Positions 1 through 7,158 of a stretch of 64,000 nucleotides of DNA are shown here, piece by piece. Origin of the DNA: Neolewinella lacunae (GTDB taxonomy: Bacteria; Bacteroidota; Bacteroidia; Chitinophagales; Saprospiraceae); assembly GCF_014349155.1 (NCBI RefSeq), contig NZ_JACSIT010000153.1, positions 1-64,000 on the forward strand, in the 5' to 3' direction. A program made the translations under genes and the position numbers. The notes below the pieces were generated by a model that saw only the letters and a program-made list of their open reading frames with translations, had not been told where the DNA came from and ran no database searches. The first letter of the stretch is position 1, and each line of letters begins with the position of its first letter.

Positions 1-824
1 GCGGTGTATCAATAGTAATGGTGAGCCATCAAGTTTCGCTGCCAGAGGAAGTAGCCAATGGCCGCCACATGGTTCTCTAGCTTCTTCGAGAAAGCGACAC
101 TGCGCCGAACCAATCTACTTACCCTTGCTCTGACGCCCGTAAAATAACCTTCAATGAAAAAAGTAAGCGCCTTACTCGGATGATGCTGGTCACTTGGTAT
201 CGTCTGGTAGTATGCCTCCCAGTAATCGGTAGCAAACTGGCAGTGATCTCTTAACCGTTGCGGGAGCTTATCTAGCATTTTTTCGGCGTCCGCTTTGCCT
301 CGACCTCCAACATGAAAGGCCAAAACCTGCTTGATCGCTGGGCAATAGACTACCCAAATCCAACGCTTGTTTTTCTTGCAGCCGACGAAAGACCACATCT
401 CATCTAATTGAATTTCAACGGATTGTAGCTCTTCATCACTCAGATTCTCTAGGAGCTCGTAATCTACTCCCAAATTGTCCGGCGTTTGCTCCCAGATTGA
501 AGCCGCAAAGTTCATCAGCCAAGTCATGCTCACTTCCATGGAACGACAAATTCCACGTAAGCTTACCCTTTCGCTAAGCAGTCGCTCAATGTATCCACGT
601 TTCTCTTTGCTGATCAAGTGGCCATTATCTACGACAAACTGTCTGTTACAATCCTTACAACGAAAACGTTGCTTTTGGTGGTGAGTTTTGCCGTACATGA
701 TTATCTTGCAGCTCGTGCAGCTTGGGCAGGTAAGCATTCTTACTGAGTTTTGTCGCCACTAAGATAGTGAACTTGCCCAGCTGCCATCTTCCTTTACAGA
801 GTGCCATTACTAATGATACACCGC
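1..824 (-). mobile_element. IS1-family insertion sequence
   Basis: The sequence shows an imperfect terminal inverted repeat: bases 1-21 match the reverse complement of 804-824 with a single mismatch, and the outer 11 bases (GCGGTGTATCA) are perfect. A single transposase gene fills the interval and its stop codon lies inside the left repeat, as is common in compact IS elements. The size (about 0.82 kb) and the transposase type fit IS1. The left boundary may lie slightly outside the window, so the target duplication cannot be checked. The right end lies inside a metalloprotease gene, which it truncates. Confidence 0.85.
9..737 (-). CDS. IS1-family transposase (single-ORF InsA-InsB type)
   Basis: Predicted DDE transposase of 242 residues that would cut and rejoin the IS ends. 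The N-terminus has a zinc-ribbon pattern (CPSC near residues 4-7 and CKDC near 27-30) followed by a helix-turn-helix-like segment, corresponding to InsA. The C-terminal two thirds contain the InsB catalytic region, with the motif LDEMWSFVGCKKNKRWIWV near residues 111-129 and TDYWEAY near 169-175, and end in the usual basic tail. Unlike classical IS1, where InsA and InsB are joined by frameshifting, everything here is in one frame. It is the only gene of the element and appears intact. ATG at 737 is the only start that gives the full zinc ribbon. Confidence 0.88.
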   Translation of the reverse strand: MLTCPSCTSCKIIMYGKTHHQKQRFRCKDCNRQFVVDNGHLISKEKRGYIERLLSERVSLRGICRSMEVSMTWLMNFAASIWEQTPDNLGVDYELLENLSDEELQSVEIQLDEMWSFVGCKKNKRWIWVVYCPAIKQVLAFHVGGRGKADAEKMLDKLPQRLRDHCQFATDYWEAYYQTIPSDQHHPSKALTFFIEGYFTGVRARVSRLVRRSVAFSKKLENHVAAIGYFLWQRNLMAHHYY

Positions 825-1550
825 CAAATTATTAAGTGTCCAGTCAGAAGGAAACGAATAATGCATTATTGATTCAGGATCATATCTGGAGAAGTTAGTC
901 TGATCTCGATCCAAAACATTGAATATATTTCTATCAACATCTTCTCTTGACCATCTCTGATTAATTGGTAGATTAGCAAAATAGGCGTATACCTTTTCTC
1001 TATCCCATTCAATACCATTTTCTGGATGTTGGTGTTCATGTTTAAAACCAATTGCATGACCAAACTCATGCAATATGACTTGTTCTATCCTAAGTGAACT
1101 ACTAAATTGATTGAAGCTTAAATTCATTGTAGCTTCATCATTAGGAATCCCTAATGCATCTTTACCCACATAGGAATTATTTATATTTGAAGTATTAAAA
1201 TCTATACGAATATCACTTTCACCTTCTTGACTAAACGTGAAGCTAATATTTGCGTATTCAGACCACATAGGTGCTATAGATCTAACTTGATCACGTTGAA
1301 AGCTAGACCCAGATAAAAACTTAACTACAAGGTTTGCTCCATTTGGCCACTTCTATCCTCTTTGAACAACTAAGCTTATAGTAGGGGATACTTCCGCATC
1401 TGGATTAGGGTCAGTTACAGTCGTACAAATTGCAAAGGTGCCTTCAGCTATCGGCTCAACGGATTCATTCGGTTGAATATTTTCTTCTTTATTACATGAG
1501 ATTATCAGCAAAAATATCGCTGAGAAGAAAATTATTACTGCATGTTTCAT
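810..1550 (-). pseudogene. Broken astacin-like zinc metalloprotease lipoprotein (third integron-like cassette)
   Basis: Remnant of a secreted metallopeptidase. The first part (1550-1353) encodes a lipoprotein signal peptide with lipobox LIISC and then stops at an in-frame TAG (1353-1355). The reading frame continues through 28 codons (KWPNGANLVVKF...) into the catalytic part, which carries the zinc motif HEFGHAIGFKHEH and the Met-turn SIMHY. The two pieces are in the same frame, so a single point mutation could explain the stop. The 3' end is cut by the IS1-family element, which supplies the last codons (AVYH) and a new stop. Either lesion alone should abolish normal product. A truncated catalytic fragment starting at an internal ATG (1268) is possible but would lack an export signal. 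Confidence 0.8.
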
Positions 1551-1574
1551 ATTGATTTTTTTTTAATTTCACAC

Positions 1575-1632
1575 AACGGATGCGCACACGCAGCCGGCCT
1601 AAGCCGGTTGACGTGTGCGCAATGTTCCATGC
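1575..1632 (-). other. attC-like recombination site 2 (58 bp)
   Basis: On the minus strand the site opens with GCATGGAACATTGCGC and closes with CATCCGTTGTG. It folds into a hairpin: TGCGCACACG (1581-1590) pairs perfectly with CGTGTGCGCA (1612-1621), with a further GCCGGC/GCCGG pairing inside. The opening GCATGGAAC is the exact complement of GTTCCATGC that starts the cassette at 3127, as required if this site and that cassette start were once joined in a circle. It lies directly after the protease stop codon. AAC and GTT occupy the expected outer positions, although the full RYYYAAC/GTTRRRY consensus is not met. Confidence 0.7.
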
Positions 1633-1635
1633 ATG

Positions 1636-3045
1636 CTAATTATTAGGAAGATACAAGCTGCTTACTCCTATATTTAAAAGTCCCCAATTTTGATTTGTTG
1701 TGCCTTTTTTAAGCATAGCATTACTATTATCCAATACCACTGCCAAAATATCACCACTAGCATTTATATCAATTACGCCGTCTGCTATTTTGGTCCAATT
1801 ACTGTTTAGGCTACCTTCTTTCACCCATGCTGTGCGATCATTAATCATTGCGATAATCCTATTATTACTTAATTGTGATTCACTTACATTATCAGCAACA
1901 TGAACATATGTAGAGTTAATTGAACCTTCTTTTATCATCAATCGATTATCATTTAATAAAACTGCAATCCTATTTGATGTTAACTCTATCGATCTACAAT
2001 TATCAGCAACATGCACCCAATTAGAATTCAAAGCTCCTTCTTTTACTAAAGCTTTTCCATCTGATGATATGACTCCAACTCTATTAGCACTTAAGGAAAA
2101 ATTCACAGCGCCATCAAGTAATTTATCATAATTTGAATTTATACTTCCTTCTTTTACGTGCAAATTACCACTGATAATTACTCCGATTCTATTACCTGAT
2201 AATTGAATTTTGCTCGCATCATCAGCAACTTTAACCCAATCCGAATCAAGACCTCCTTCTTTTACCCAAGCTGTTTTATCTCTCTTTATAACTCCAATAC
2301 GATTATCGGATATAGAAGCTTGGGTTACACCATTCATCAATCTAGTCCATGAGTATGTATTCCCTTCAATTCCAAATAGGTTACCACCAATGATTGCTAC
2401 AACTCGATCTCCTTGCGGATTAAAAGGTCCATATACCTTTCGCAAACCTATCTTATCCCATTCGCTTAATTCCCCACCATTATTATAATTGGGATTACAA
2501 TAGTTCATAACAGATTCAATATCGCAAGGTGTAGCATACCAGTCGCCATCTGTTCCCTGTGGCTGTTCATGACATCCACAGTCAGATCTATTATGTTCAT
2601 GAGAAAAACCCAGTGCGTGGCCAAATTCATGAACAGCAATTATTTTTATACAATAATCATTGGAAAATGAACATCCATCCCAGTCGAAATTAAGAACCAT
2701 ACCTGCCTCCACGTGGTTTAGTTCTTTGCCTAAACCTTTAGTATGAGGATGTTCATTTGCAATTTTTATCCGTAACTCCGAACTTAAAATTCTTAAAGTG
2801 CCACACTTTTGCCACCCAGTAAATTGAATACTACTATATTTTTCCCAAGTATTTTTGACTGCATTTTCTACTAGTTTTCTTTCTCTGGTATTGGAGGGGT
2901 CTGGGTTCTCCCAACAAACTGTAATTTCAGCATCATCCCAAACAGCAGCCCGCAAAACATTGACATATTGTATGTCTTGAGCACAAATTGATTGGACAAA
3001 TACGGACAAAAAAAGTATGCCCAAAATTCTTCTTCGGAAAATCAT
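1636..3045 (-). CDS. Secreted zinc metalloprotease with seven short C-terminal repeats (cassette 2)
   Basis: Predicted extracellular zinc peptidase of about 469 residues. The chosen ATG at 3045 starts directly before a signal peptide (basic start, hydrophobic core, cleavage after SICAQ); an earlier ATG at 3096 would add 17 residues and spoil it. The catalytic domain has HEFGHALGFSHEHNRSD (three zinc His, catalytic Glu) and a Met-turn ESVMNY. The last ~250 residues are about seven repeats of 36-37 residues built on NRIGVI...VKEGSLNSNWVKVADN, which suggests a small-bladed propeller or lectin-like module. It fills the second integron-like cassette, its stop lying four bases from the attC-like site. 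The DNA is far more AT-rich than the chromosome, pointing to transfer. The substrate is unknown. Confidence 0.75.
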   Translation of the reverse strand: MIFRRRILGILFLSVFVQSICAQDIQYVNVLRAAVWDDAEITVCWENPDPSNTRERKLVENAVKNTWEKYSSIQFTGWQKCGTLRILSSELRIKIANEHPHTKGLGKELNHVEAGMVLNFDWDGCSFSNDYCIKIIAVHEFGHALGFSHEHNRSDCGCHEQPQGTDGDWYATPCDIESVMNYCNPNYNNGGELSEWDKIGLRKVYGPFNPQGDRVVAIIGGNLFGIEGNTYSWTRLMNGVTQASISDNRIGVIKRDKTAWVKEGGLDSDWVKVADDASKIQLSGNRIGVIISGNLHVKEGSINSNYDKLLDGAVNFSLSANRVGVISSDGKALVKEGALNSNWVHVADNCRSIELTSNRIAVLLNDNRLMIKEGSINSTYVHVADNVSESQLSNNRIIAMINDRTAWVKEGSLNSNWTKIADGVIDINASGDILAVVLDNSNAMLKKGTTNQNWGLLNIGVSSLYLPNN

Positions 3046-3124
3046 ATTTATAGTTTTATATATGGAAAATAATTTTATAAGATTTTCTAGCACCAAATAT
3101 ATCCTAATTTCATCACTTGCATGG

Positions 3125-3254
3125 AACGGTCTCGGCTATGAGCAGTTGGGGATTTTAAGCCCAAACTTTTCGGTTTAGCACCGAACCTTTAATTTATATT
3201 TGTAAGTTGCGTTAAACACTTACTCCCCAATTGCTTATAGCCAATGTTAGCTGC
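3125..3254 (-). other. attC-like recombination site 1 (~130 bp)
   Basis: On the minus strand the site runs from GCAGCTAACATTGG to GAGACCGTTCC. Its arms pair over 19 positions with two mismatches (3134-3152 against 3224-3242), and the loop contains smaller inverted repeats (for example TTCGGT/ACCGAA). The opening GCAGCTAAC is the exact complement of the cassette start GTTAGCTGC at 4544-4536. It shares with site 2 the outer pattern AACATTG ... CCGTT. Length and large structured loop are like long attC sites of chromosomal integrons. Confidence 0.72.
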
Positions 3255-3280
3255 TGGCATTTCTGGTTTGATTCAAAATG

Positions 3281-4489
3281 TTATTCCCTCATCCACATTG
3301 GTGGCCAGTCATATTCTTCCGAAACTGCTCTTACTATTTCGTGAATTAATGGAAATGCGTTGTCTGAATTTGTCATAATTACAACTCCTCGACCATTATT
3401 CGCAAAAGATACAGCGTAGCACTTAAAACCTGCATTTCCTCCAGTATGTCTGAATCGAAATGCATTACCTTCGCCATCAATTCCGATTCCAGTTGCACCA
3501 GCGTTTGGAACTCTTGTCATCATTTTTTTTGCTGATGATTGCTTTAAAATTGAGTTCTCCTCGCCTCTGTAAGACTTTCCTAATGCAATCATAAATTTGG
3601 CTAAATCGGTTGGATTAGACCAAAGTCCAGCAGCAGCCTTTTCTGGATATATGTGGTAACCACCTCTAATTTCATTTCCGCTCTCATCATAACCCATTGA
3701 AATATTATTTTCTATTTTTTCTGGAATTGGATAAGCAAATGTACTGTTCGTCATTCCTGCAGGATTCAACACCAGACTATCCATTAAATTCGGGAATTCT
3801 TGACCACTAACATCTTCCATTAGCATTTGAAGAACAGTCATACCTCCGCCAGAATACCTTTCGGATTCGCCAGGTATTTGAACTACACGAACTGGTTCTG
3901 AATTTGTTATGCTACTGCCTTCCAAAATCTGTTTTAATGTTGGAATTGAGTCCGTTATCTCATAGCCTTGGAATCCTGATGTACTTAATCCAGAAGTATG
4001 GCTCATAATTCTACTTGCGGTAACCTTTTCGTTAGTGGTGAATTCGTTTTCAGGAACTTGCCAACGTTTTAGTTTTAAATTTACATTTTCGTCAAGGTCA
4101 AATCTATTTTGTTCGATTAATTTAAAAGCACCCACGCTTGCAACTGGTTTGGATATTGATGCGGCTTGAAAAAGGGTGTTTTCAGTTACTTTTTCGCCAT
4201 TTTTTTTGTTGCTATATCCGTATCCCTTTGACCAGAGTATTTCATTGTTGTCAAAAACCGTAATACTAACTCCGATTACGTTCAATTCTTTCATACGCAA
4301 TTCCAGCGTAGTAGTAATGGAATCACTTTTGCCAGTATCGTCTATTCTTCTTATTCCATTTTCTACTAATTCTTGAGTTGATATTTTTTTGTCAGAACTC
4401 TGATTGTCTTCACTATTCTTTTTCGATTGACAAGCCAAGGTTGTCATCAAGAGAAGTCCGATTCCGATTCCTAGTTTGATTTTATTCAT
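3281..4489 (-). CDS. Serine beta-lactamase-like lipoprotein (cassette 1)
   Basis: 402-residue exported serine hydrolase of the class C beta-lactamase / D-alanyl-D-alanine carboxypeptidase / esterase superfamily (Pfam Beta-lactamase). The N-terminus is a lipoprotein signal peptide with lipobox LACQ (Cys near residue 20). The catalytic S-x-x-K is present as SISK near residue 115, a YSGGG motif takes the place of YxN, and HTGGN near residue 353 takes the place of the KTG box. Members range from esterases to peptidases, so beta-lactam resistance cannot be claimed. It is the only gene in the first integron-like cassette, directly downstream of the attI-like junction, and is AT-rich. No promoter of its own was identified, so read-through from the integrase gene is possible. 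Confidence 0.82.
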   Translation of the reverse strand: MNKIKLGIGIGLLLMTTLACQSKKNSEDNQSSDKKISTQELVENGIRRIDDTGKSDSITTTLELRMKELNVIGVSITVFDNNEILWSKGYGYSNKKNGEKVTENTLFQAASISKPVASVGAFKLIEQNRFDLDENVNLKLKRWQVPENEFTTNEKVTASRIMSHTSGLSTSGFQGYEITDSIPTLKQILEGSSITNSEPVRVVQIPGESERYSGGGMTVLQMLMEDVSGQEFPNLMDSLVLNPAGMTNSTFAYPIPEKIENNISMGYDESGNEIRGGYHIYPEKAAAGLWSNPTDLAKFMIALGKSYRGEENSILKQSSAKKMMTRVPNAGATGIGIDGEGNAFRFRHTGGNAGFKCYAVSFANNGRGVVIMTNSDNAFPLIHEIVRAVSEEYDWPPMWMRE

Positions 4490-4530
4490 AATTTCTATTG
4501 TTGGTTAATTCTGTTGGAATGTTTTGTTTA

Positions 4531-4560
4531 TGCTTGCAGCTAACTACCTTATACCCGCAA
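4531..4560 (-). other. attI-like junction between integrase and first cassette
   Basis: Twenty-eight bases after the integrase stop codon the minus strand reads GGTAGTTAGCTGCAAGC. GTTAGCTGC (4544-4536) is the exact complement of the GCAGCTAAC that begins attC-like site 1 more than 1.2 kb away, so crossover would fall after the G at 4544. The sequence to the integrase side is not complementary to any attC and has no large hairpin, as expected for attI rather than attC. The crossover point is inferred from this comparison. Confidence 0.6.
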
Positions 4561-4572
4561 CAATCCTGTATC

Positions 4573-6348
4573 TCACTTGCGCTTTTCGCCACCCAGGAGG
4601 TCATCCAGAGGGCTGACGATGCTGCGCAGGTGCTGATCGGATACGTGGGTGTAGAGCAGGGTGGTCTTGATGTCTTTGTGGCCGAGCAGCTCCTGGATGT
4701 AGCGCACGTCGGTACCGCGTTCAAGTAAGTGGGTGGCAAAGCAGTGGCATAAGGTGTGTGGCGTCACCTTGCGGTGGATGCCCGCACGCCGGGCGCAGGC
4801 ACGCACCACCGCCTGCACGCTGCGGGGAGAATAAGGGCTTTCCCCGTCCTGACCGTTGAACAACCATCCTTTGGGTTGGTAAGCCTCAAAATACTGTTGC
4901 AGCATGGCTTTGAGCTGTTGGCTCAACATCACTACCCGGTCTTTGCGGCCTTTGCCTTCCCGAACCAGCAGTTGGTTGCGCTCCCAATGCACGTCCGTCA
5001 GCCGTAGGGCCAGTAGCTCGGCCAGACGCAATCCAGAACTGTAAAGGGTGTAGAGGATGGTCAAATGCTTAAGGTTTTCGCTGGCGCGTAGGAGCCGGTC
5101 TATTTCTTGAATCGATAAAACCGACGGCAAAGTAAGGCTTTTTCTCGGACGCTGCACCCGCTCTAAAGAAAAATCTGGCCGGAAAATTACTTTATCGTAG
5201 TAAAATTTGCTGGCATTGGCGGCCTGGTGCAGTTGGCTATCCGAGGCTCCAGCCCCGGCAAGGCTGGACAGGTAAGCGTTGACGTGCTTTTCCGTGGCTT
5301 TCTCGGATGCTACCTTCCCCCCCAACCATTCCAGGTAGCGGGCGTACCAAGTTGTGTACTGCTTTATGGTACTCCTGCTGTAGTGCATCCGCAACAAGGC
5401 ATCCGTAAATGCCTTGAGTTGTGGGCGTAGCTGAAGGGAGAACTTACTCAGCAGATGGTCTTGCTCCCCTGGCTCAGCAGCCTTGCGGCGTTTGGTGGAA
5501 TGAGCGTTCTCAACACTGATCCGGTCAATGACCTGGTCTCCTCGCCTCTCGTAATACGTCTTGATCCGTTCCGCCAAACCAGGGCGCTTCGGTACCTGCC
5601 ACCGCTGGGCAGCTCGGTCGTACTGCCGGTCGGGCAAACTTTTCAGCCACGCCTGGTCTGCACCGTAGCCTTTGACCTTGATGAGTAAGTCGCCGGGAAA
5701 TTCAGGGCTCTCGTAAAGTGTAATGACGACGGGGTCTTCGCACTGCCGCAACAGCTCCAGCCAGGTCTGGTAGGTTTCGGCGGCGGGAACACCGTAACGT
5801 TCACGCAAGCAGGTAAGGATTGCCGGGCGAGCGGGAAGTACCCAAACTTTGTCCCCTTTATGCCACCAACTCTGTGGCAGAGAACGTAAAAAGGCAGCCT
5901 CCGTAGCGGAATAGGCCATGCGTACGCAGAGCCATTTTCCTTTACGCTCAATGTCAACTTCCGCTATTGGACGGTGCAAAGCACCTATGTCGCCTGACAT
6001 CGAAACCCCGGGGATGTCGGAGGGGGCGAATGCGACAGCCGCAGGGCTGCCTACGTCGGAGCTATCACCTTCTGGGCGGGGTTGCCCGGTGGTGCCGATT
6101 GGGAAGTTATCTATTTCAGGTAGCTCAGGAACTGGCCTTGCTGCAATCTGACCCGTCGTCAAATAGTTAATTAGCTGCAATTCGTGGAGCAGTGTGGAAT
6201 TCGATTCGGTCGCCGATACGCTCCAGCACCGCTCTTGGGCCTGCCACTTGGCTCCCGCCAGGCGCTTTACCCGAGCAATCAGGGACAGGTCGTAAGGGAT
6301 CGATAATTTCCAGTAAAGTGTTTCTTCATTTTGCGGCAGCTTTTGCAT
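4573..6348 (-). CDS. Tyrosine recombinase, integron-integrase-like, with three-module N-terminal extension; catalytic Arg II replaced
   Basis: 591-residue tyrosine recombinase related to XerD/IntI. The core-binding domain spans about 305-390 and the catalytic domain about 405-585. Catalytic residues seen are Arg441 (SSGLRLAE), Lys466, His531, His557 (LLGHKD) and Tyr566 (LLYTHVS); the end SPLDDLL resembles IntI. At position 534, where HxxR demands Arg, the codon is TGC (Cys), so strand cleavage is probably lost or strongly weakened. About 53 residues separate the Lys strand from HxxR, too few for the extra IntI domain. Residues 1-290 carry three copies of a module of the type FLRSLPQSWWHKGDKVWVLP (about 10-57, 131-187, 205-273). 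It lies directly upstream of, and co-oriented with, the cassettes, the reverse of class 1 integrons. Confidence 0.85.
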   Translation of the reverse strand: MQKLPQNEETLYWKLSIPYDLSLIARVKRLAGAKWQAQERCWSVSATESNSTLLHELQLINYLTTGQIAARPVPELPEIDNFPIGTTGQPRPEGDSSDVGSPAAVAFAPSDIPGVSMSGDIGALHRPIAEVDIERKGKWLCVRMAYSATEAAFLRSLPQSWWHKGDKVWVLPARPAILTCLRERYGVPAAETYQTWLELLRQCEDPVVITLYESPEFPGDLLIKVKGYGADQAWLKSLPDRQYDRAAQRWQVPKRPGLAERIKTYYERRGDQVIDRISVENAHSTKRRKAAEPGEQDHLLSKFSLQLRPQLKAFTDALLRMHYSRSTIKQYTTWYARYLEWLGGKVASEKATEKHVNAYLSSLAGAGASDSQLHQAANASKFYYDKVIFRPDFSLERVQRPRKSLTLPSVLSIQEIDRLLRASENLKHLTILYTLYSSGLRLAELLALRLTDVHWERNQLLVREGKGRKDRVVMLSQQLKAMLQQYFEAYQPKGWLFNGQDGESPYSPRSVQAVVRACARRAGIHRKVTPHTLCHCFATHLLERGTDVRYIQELLGHKDIKTTLLYTHVSDQHLRSIVSPLDDLLGGEKRK

Positions 6349-6906
6349 CCTTAACTATGGTTGTGGACCACAAAACTGCAGTGTCAACCAATAGATAGTT
6401 GCTATTTAAACGTTTACTTACGATTATACACAACTAAAGACGGCTGCGGCGCTGATATCCCTCCCCCCCAACACGGCTTCGCCGTCCATGCGTCGAAGCG
6501 GGTTTCGGGCAGGTGGTGCGGTGCGATAGGAAATAGGCGAAGGGTTTCACCGGGTGGAAGGTAGGGCGGTGGGGGGGATTTTGCAAGGGTGTAGTTCATA
6601 GTTCAGTAGTTCATAGTTCATAGTTCATAGTTCAGTAGTTCAGTAGTTCAGTAGTTCATAGAAGGCTGGGACCTTACCTGAGCAGAACTCCAAGCAACTC
6701 CATGCCAAACTCCATGCGACTTCATGGGCCAATAAGGACCTCTGGTCTGGTGGTCGGGCTGAAGCCGCGACAATACCTTGAGCGGAACTCCAAGCAACTC
6801 CATGCTGAACTCCATGCAACTCCATGGGCTAAACAGGGCCTTAAGTCTTGGTAGTCGGGCGGAAGCCGCGACGGTACTTGGGGGCTTCCCCTGCTCCTTG
6901 TCCATT
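6349..6906. repeat. Integrase upstream region with TAGTTCA and ACTCCATGCA repeats
   Basis: No gene is supported here. Bases 6593-6662 are a run of TAGTTCATAGTTCAG-type heptamers and octamers. Bases 6687-6728 and 6788-6832 each carry several ACTCCATGCA-type units followed by CATGGGC, and the two stretches resemble each other at about 100 bp spacing, including the later GGTCGGGCTGAAGCCGCGAC / AGTCGGGCGGAAGCCGCGAC. The same units recur at 9.06, 13.3 and 13.6-13.95 kb. Confidence 0.6.
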
Positions 6907-6951
6907 CTCCCCCCTTCGGGGGGTCGGGGGGGAGCACCTGCGGCCGCGCCC
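6907..6951. repeat. 45 bp GC-rich dispersed element, copy 1
   Basis: Starts with a CCCCCC-TTCG-GGGGGG hairpin and ends with GCACCTGCGGCCGCGCCC. The 45 bases are identical to 20178-20222 and nearly identical to 63461-63504. Confidence 0.75.
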
Positions 6952-7158
6952 AGCGTAAAACACTGCGCCGCAAAGTCCACCTATGCCCCGTTACAAAAAC
7001 CAGCTTACCCGCCGCTCCGTAAATCCCCCCAAAAGCGGCTCGAAAAAAAGCAGCCGCTACACAATACCCCCGCGCTGACCATCATTATTGTACATTCGGG
7101 ATCTCCGGGCCAACACCACCACCAAGCAGGCCCAGCCAAGACCAGAAAGCTGCCCAAA

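Noticed and set aside
1575-1632. Reading attC-like site 2 as an ordinary terminator
   Set aside because: It has no U-tract after the stem, and its first nine bases are complementary to the distant cassette start, which a terminator would not explain.
3281-4489. Calling the cassette serine hydrolase a beta-lactam resistance gene
   Set aside because: The family includes esterases and peptidases, and the YxN and KTG boxes are altered, so resistance cannot be inferred.
6640-6980. Three overlapping minus-strand frames of 61-110 codons
   Set aside because: They translate the TAGTTCA, ACTCCATGCA and GC-rich repeats and have no independent support.
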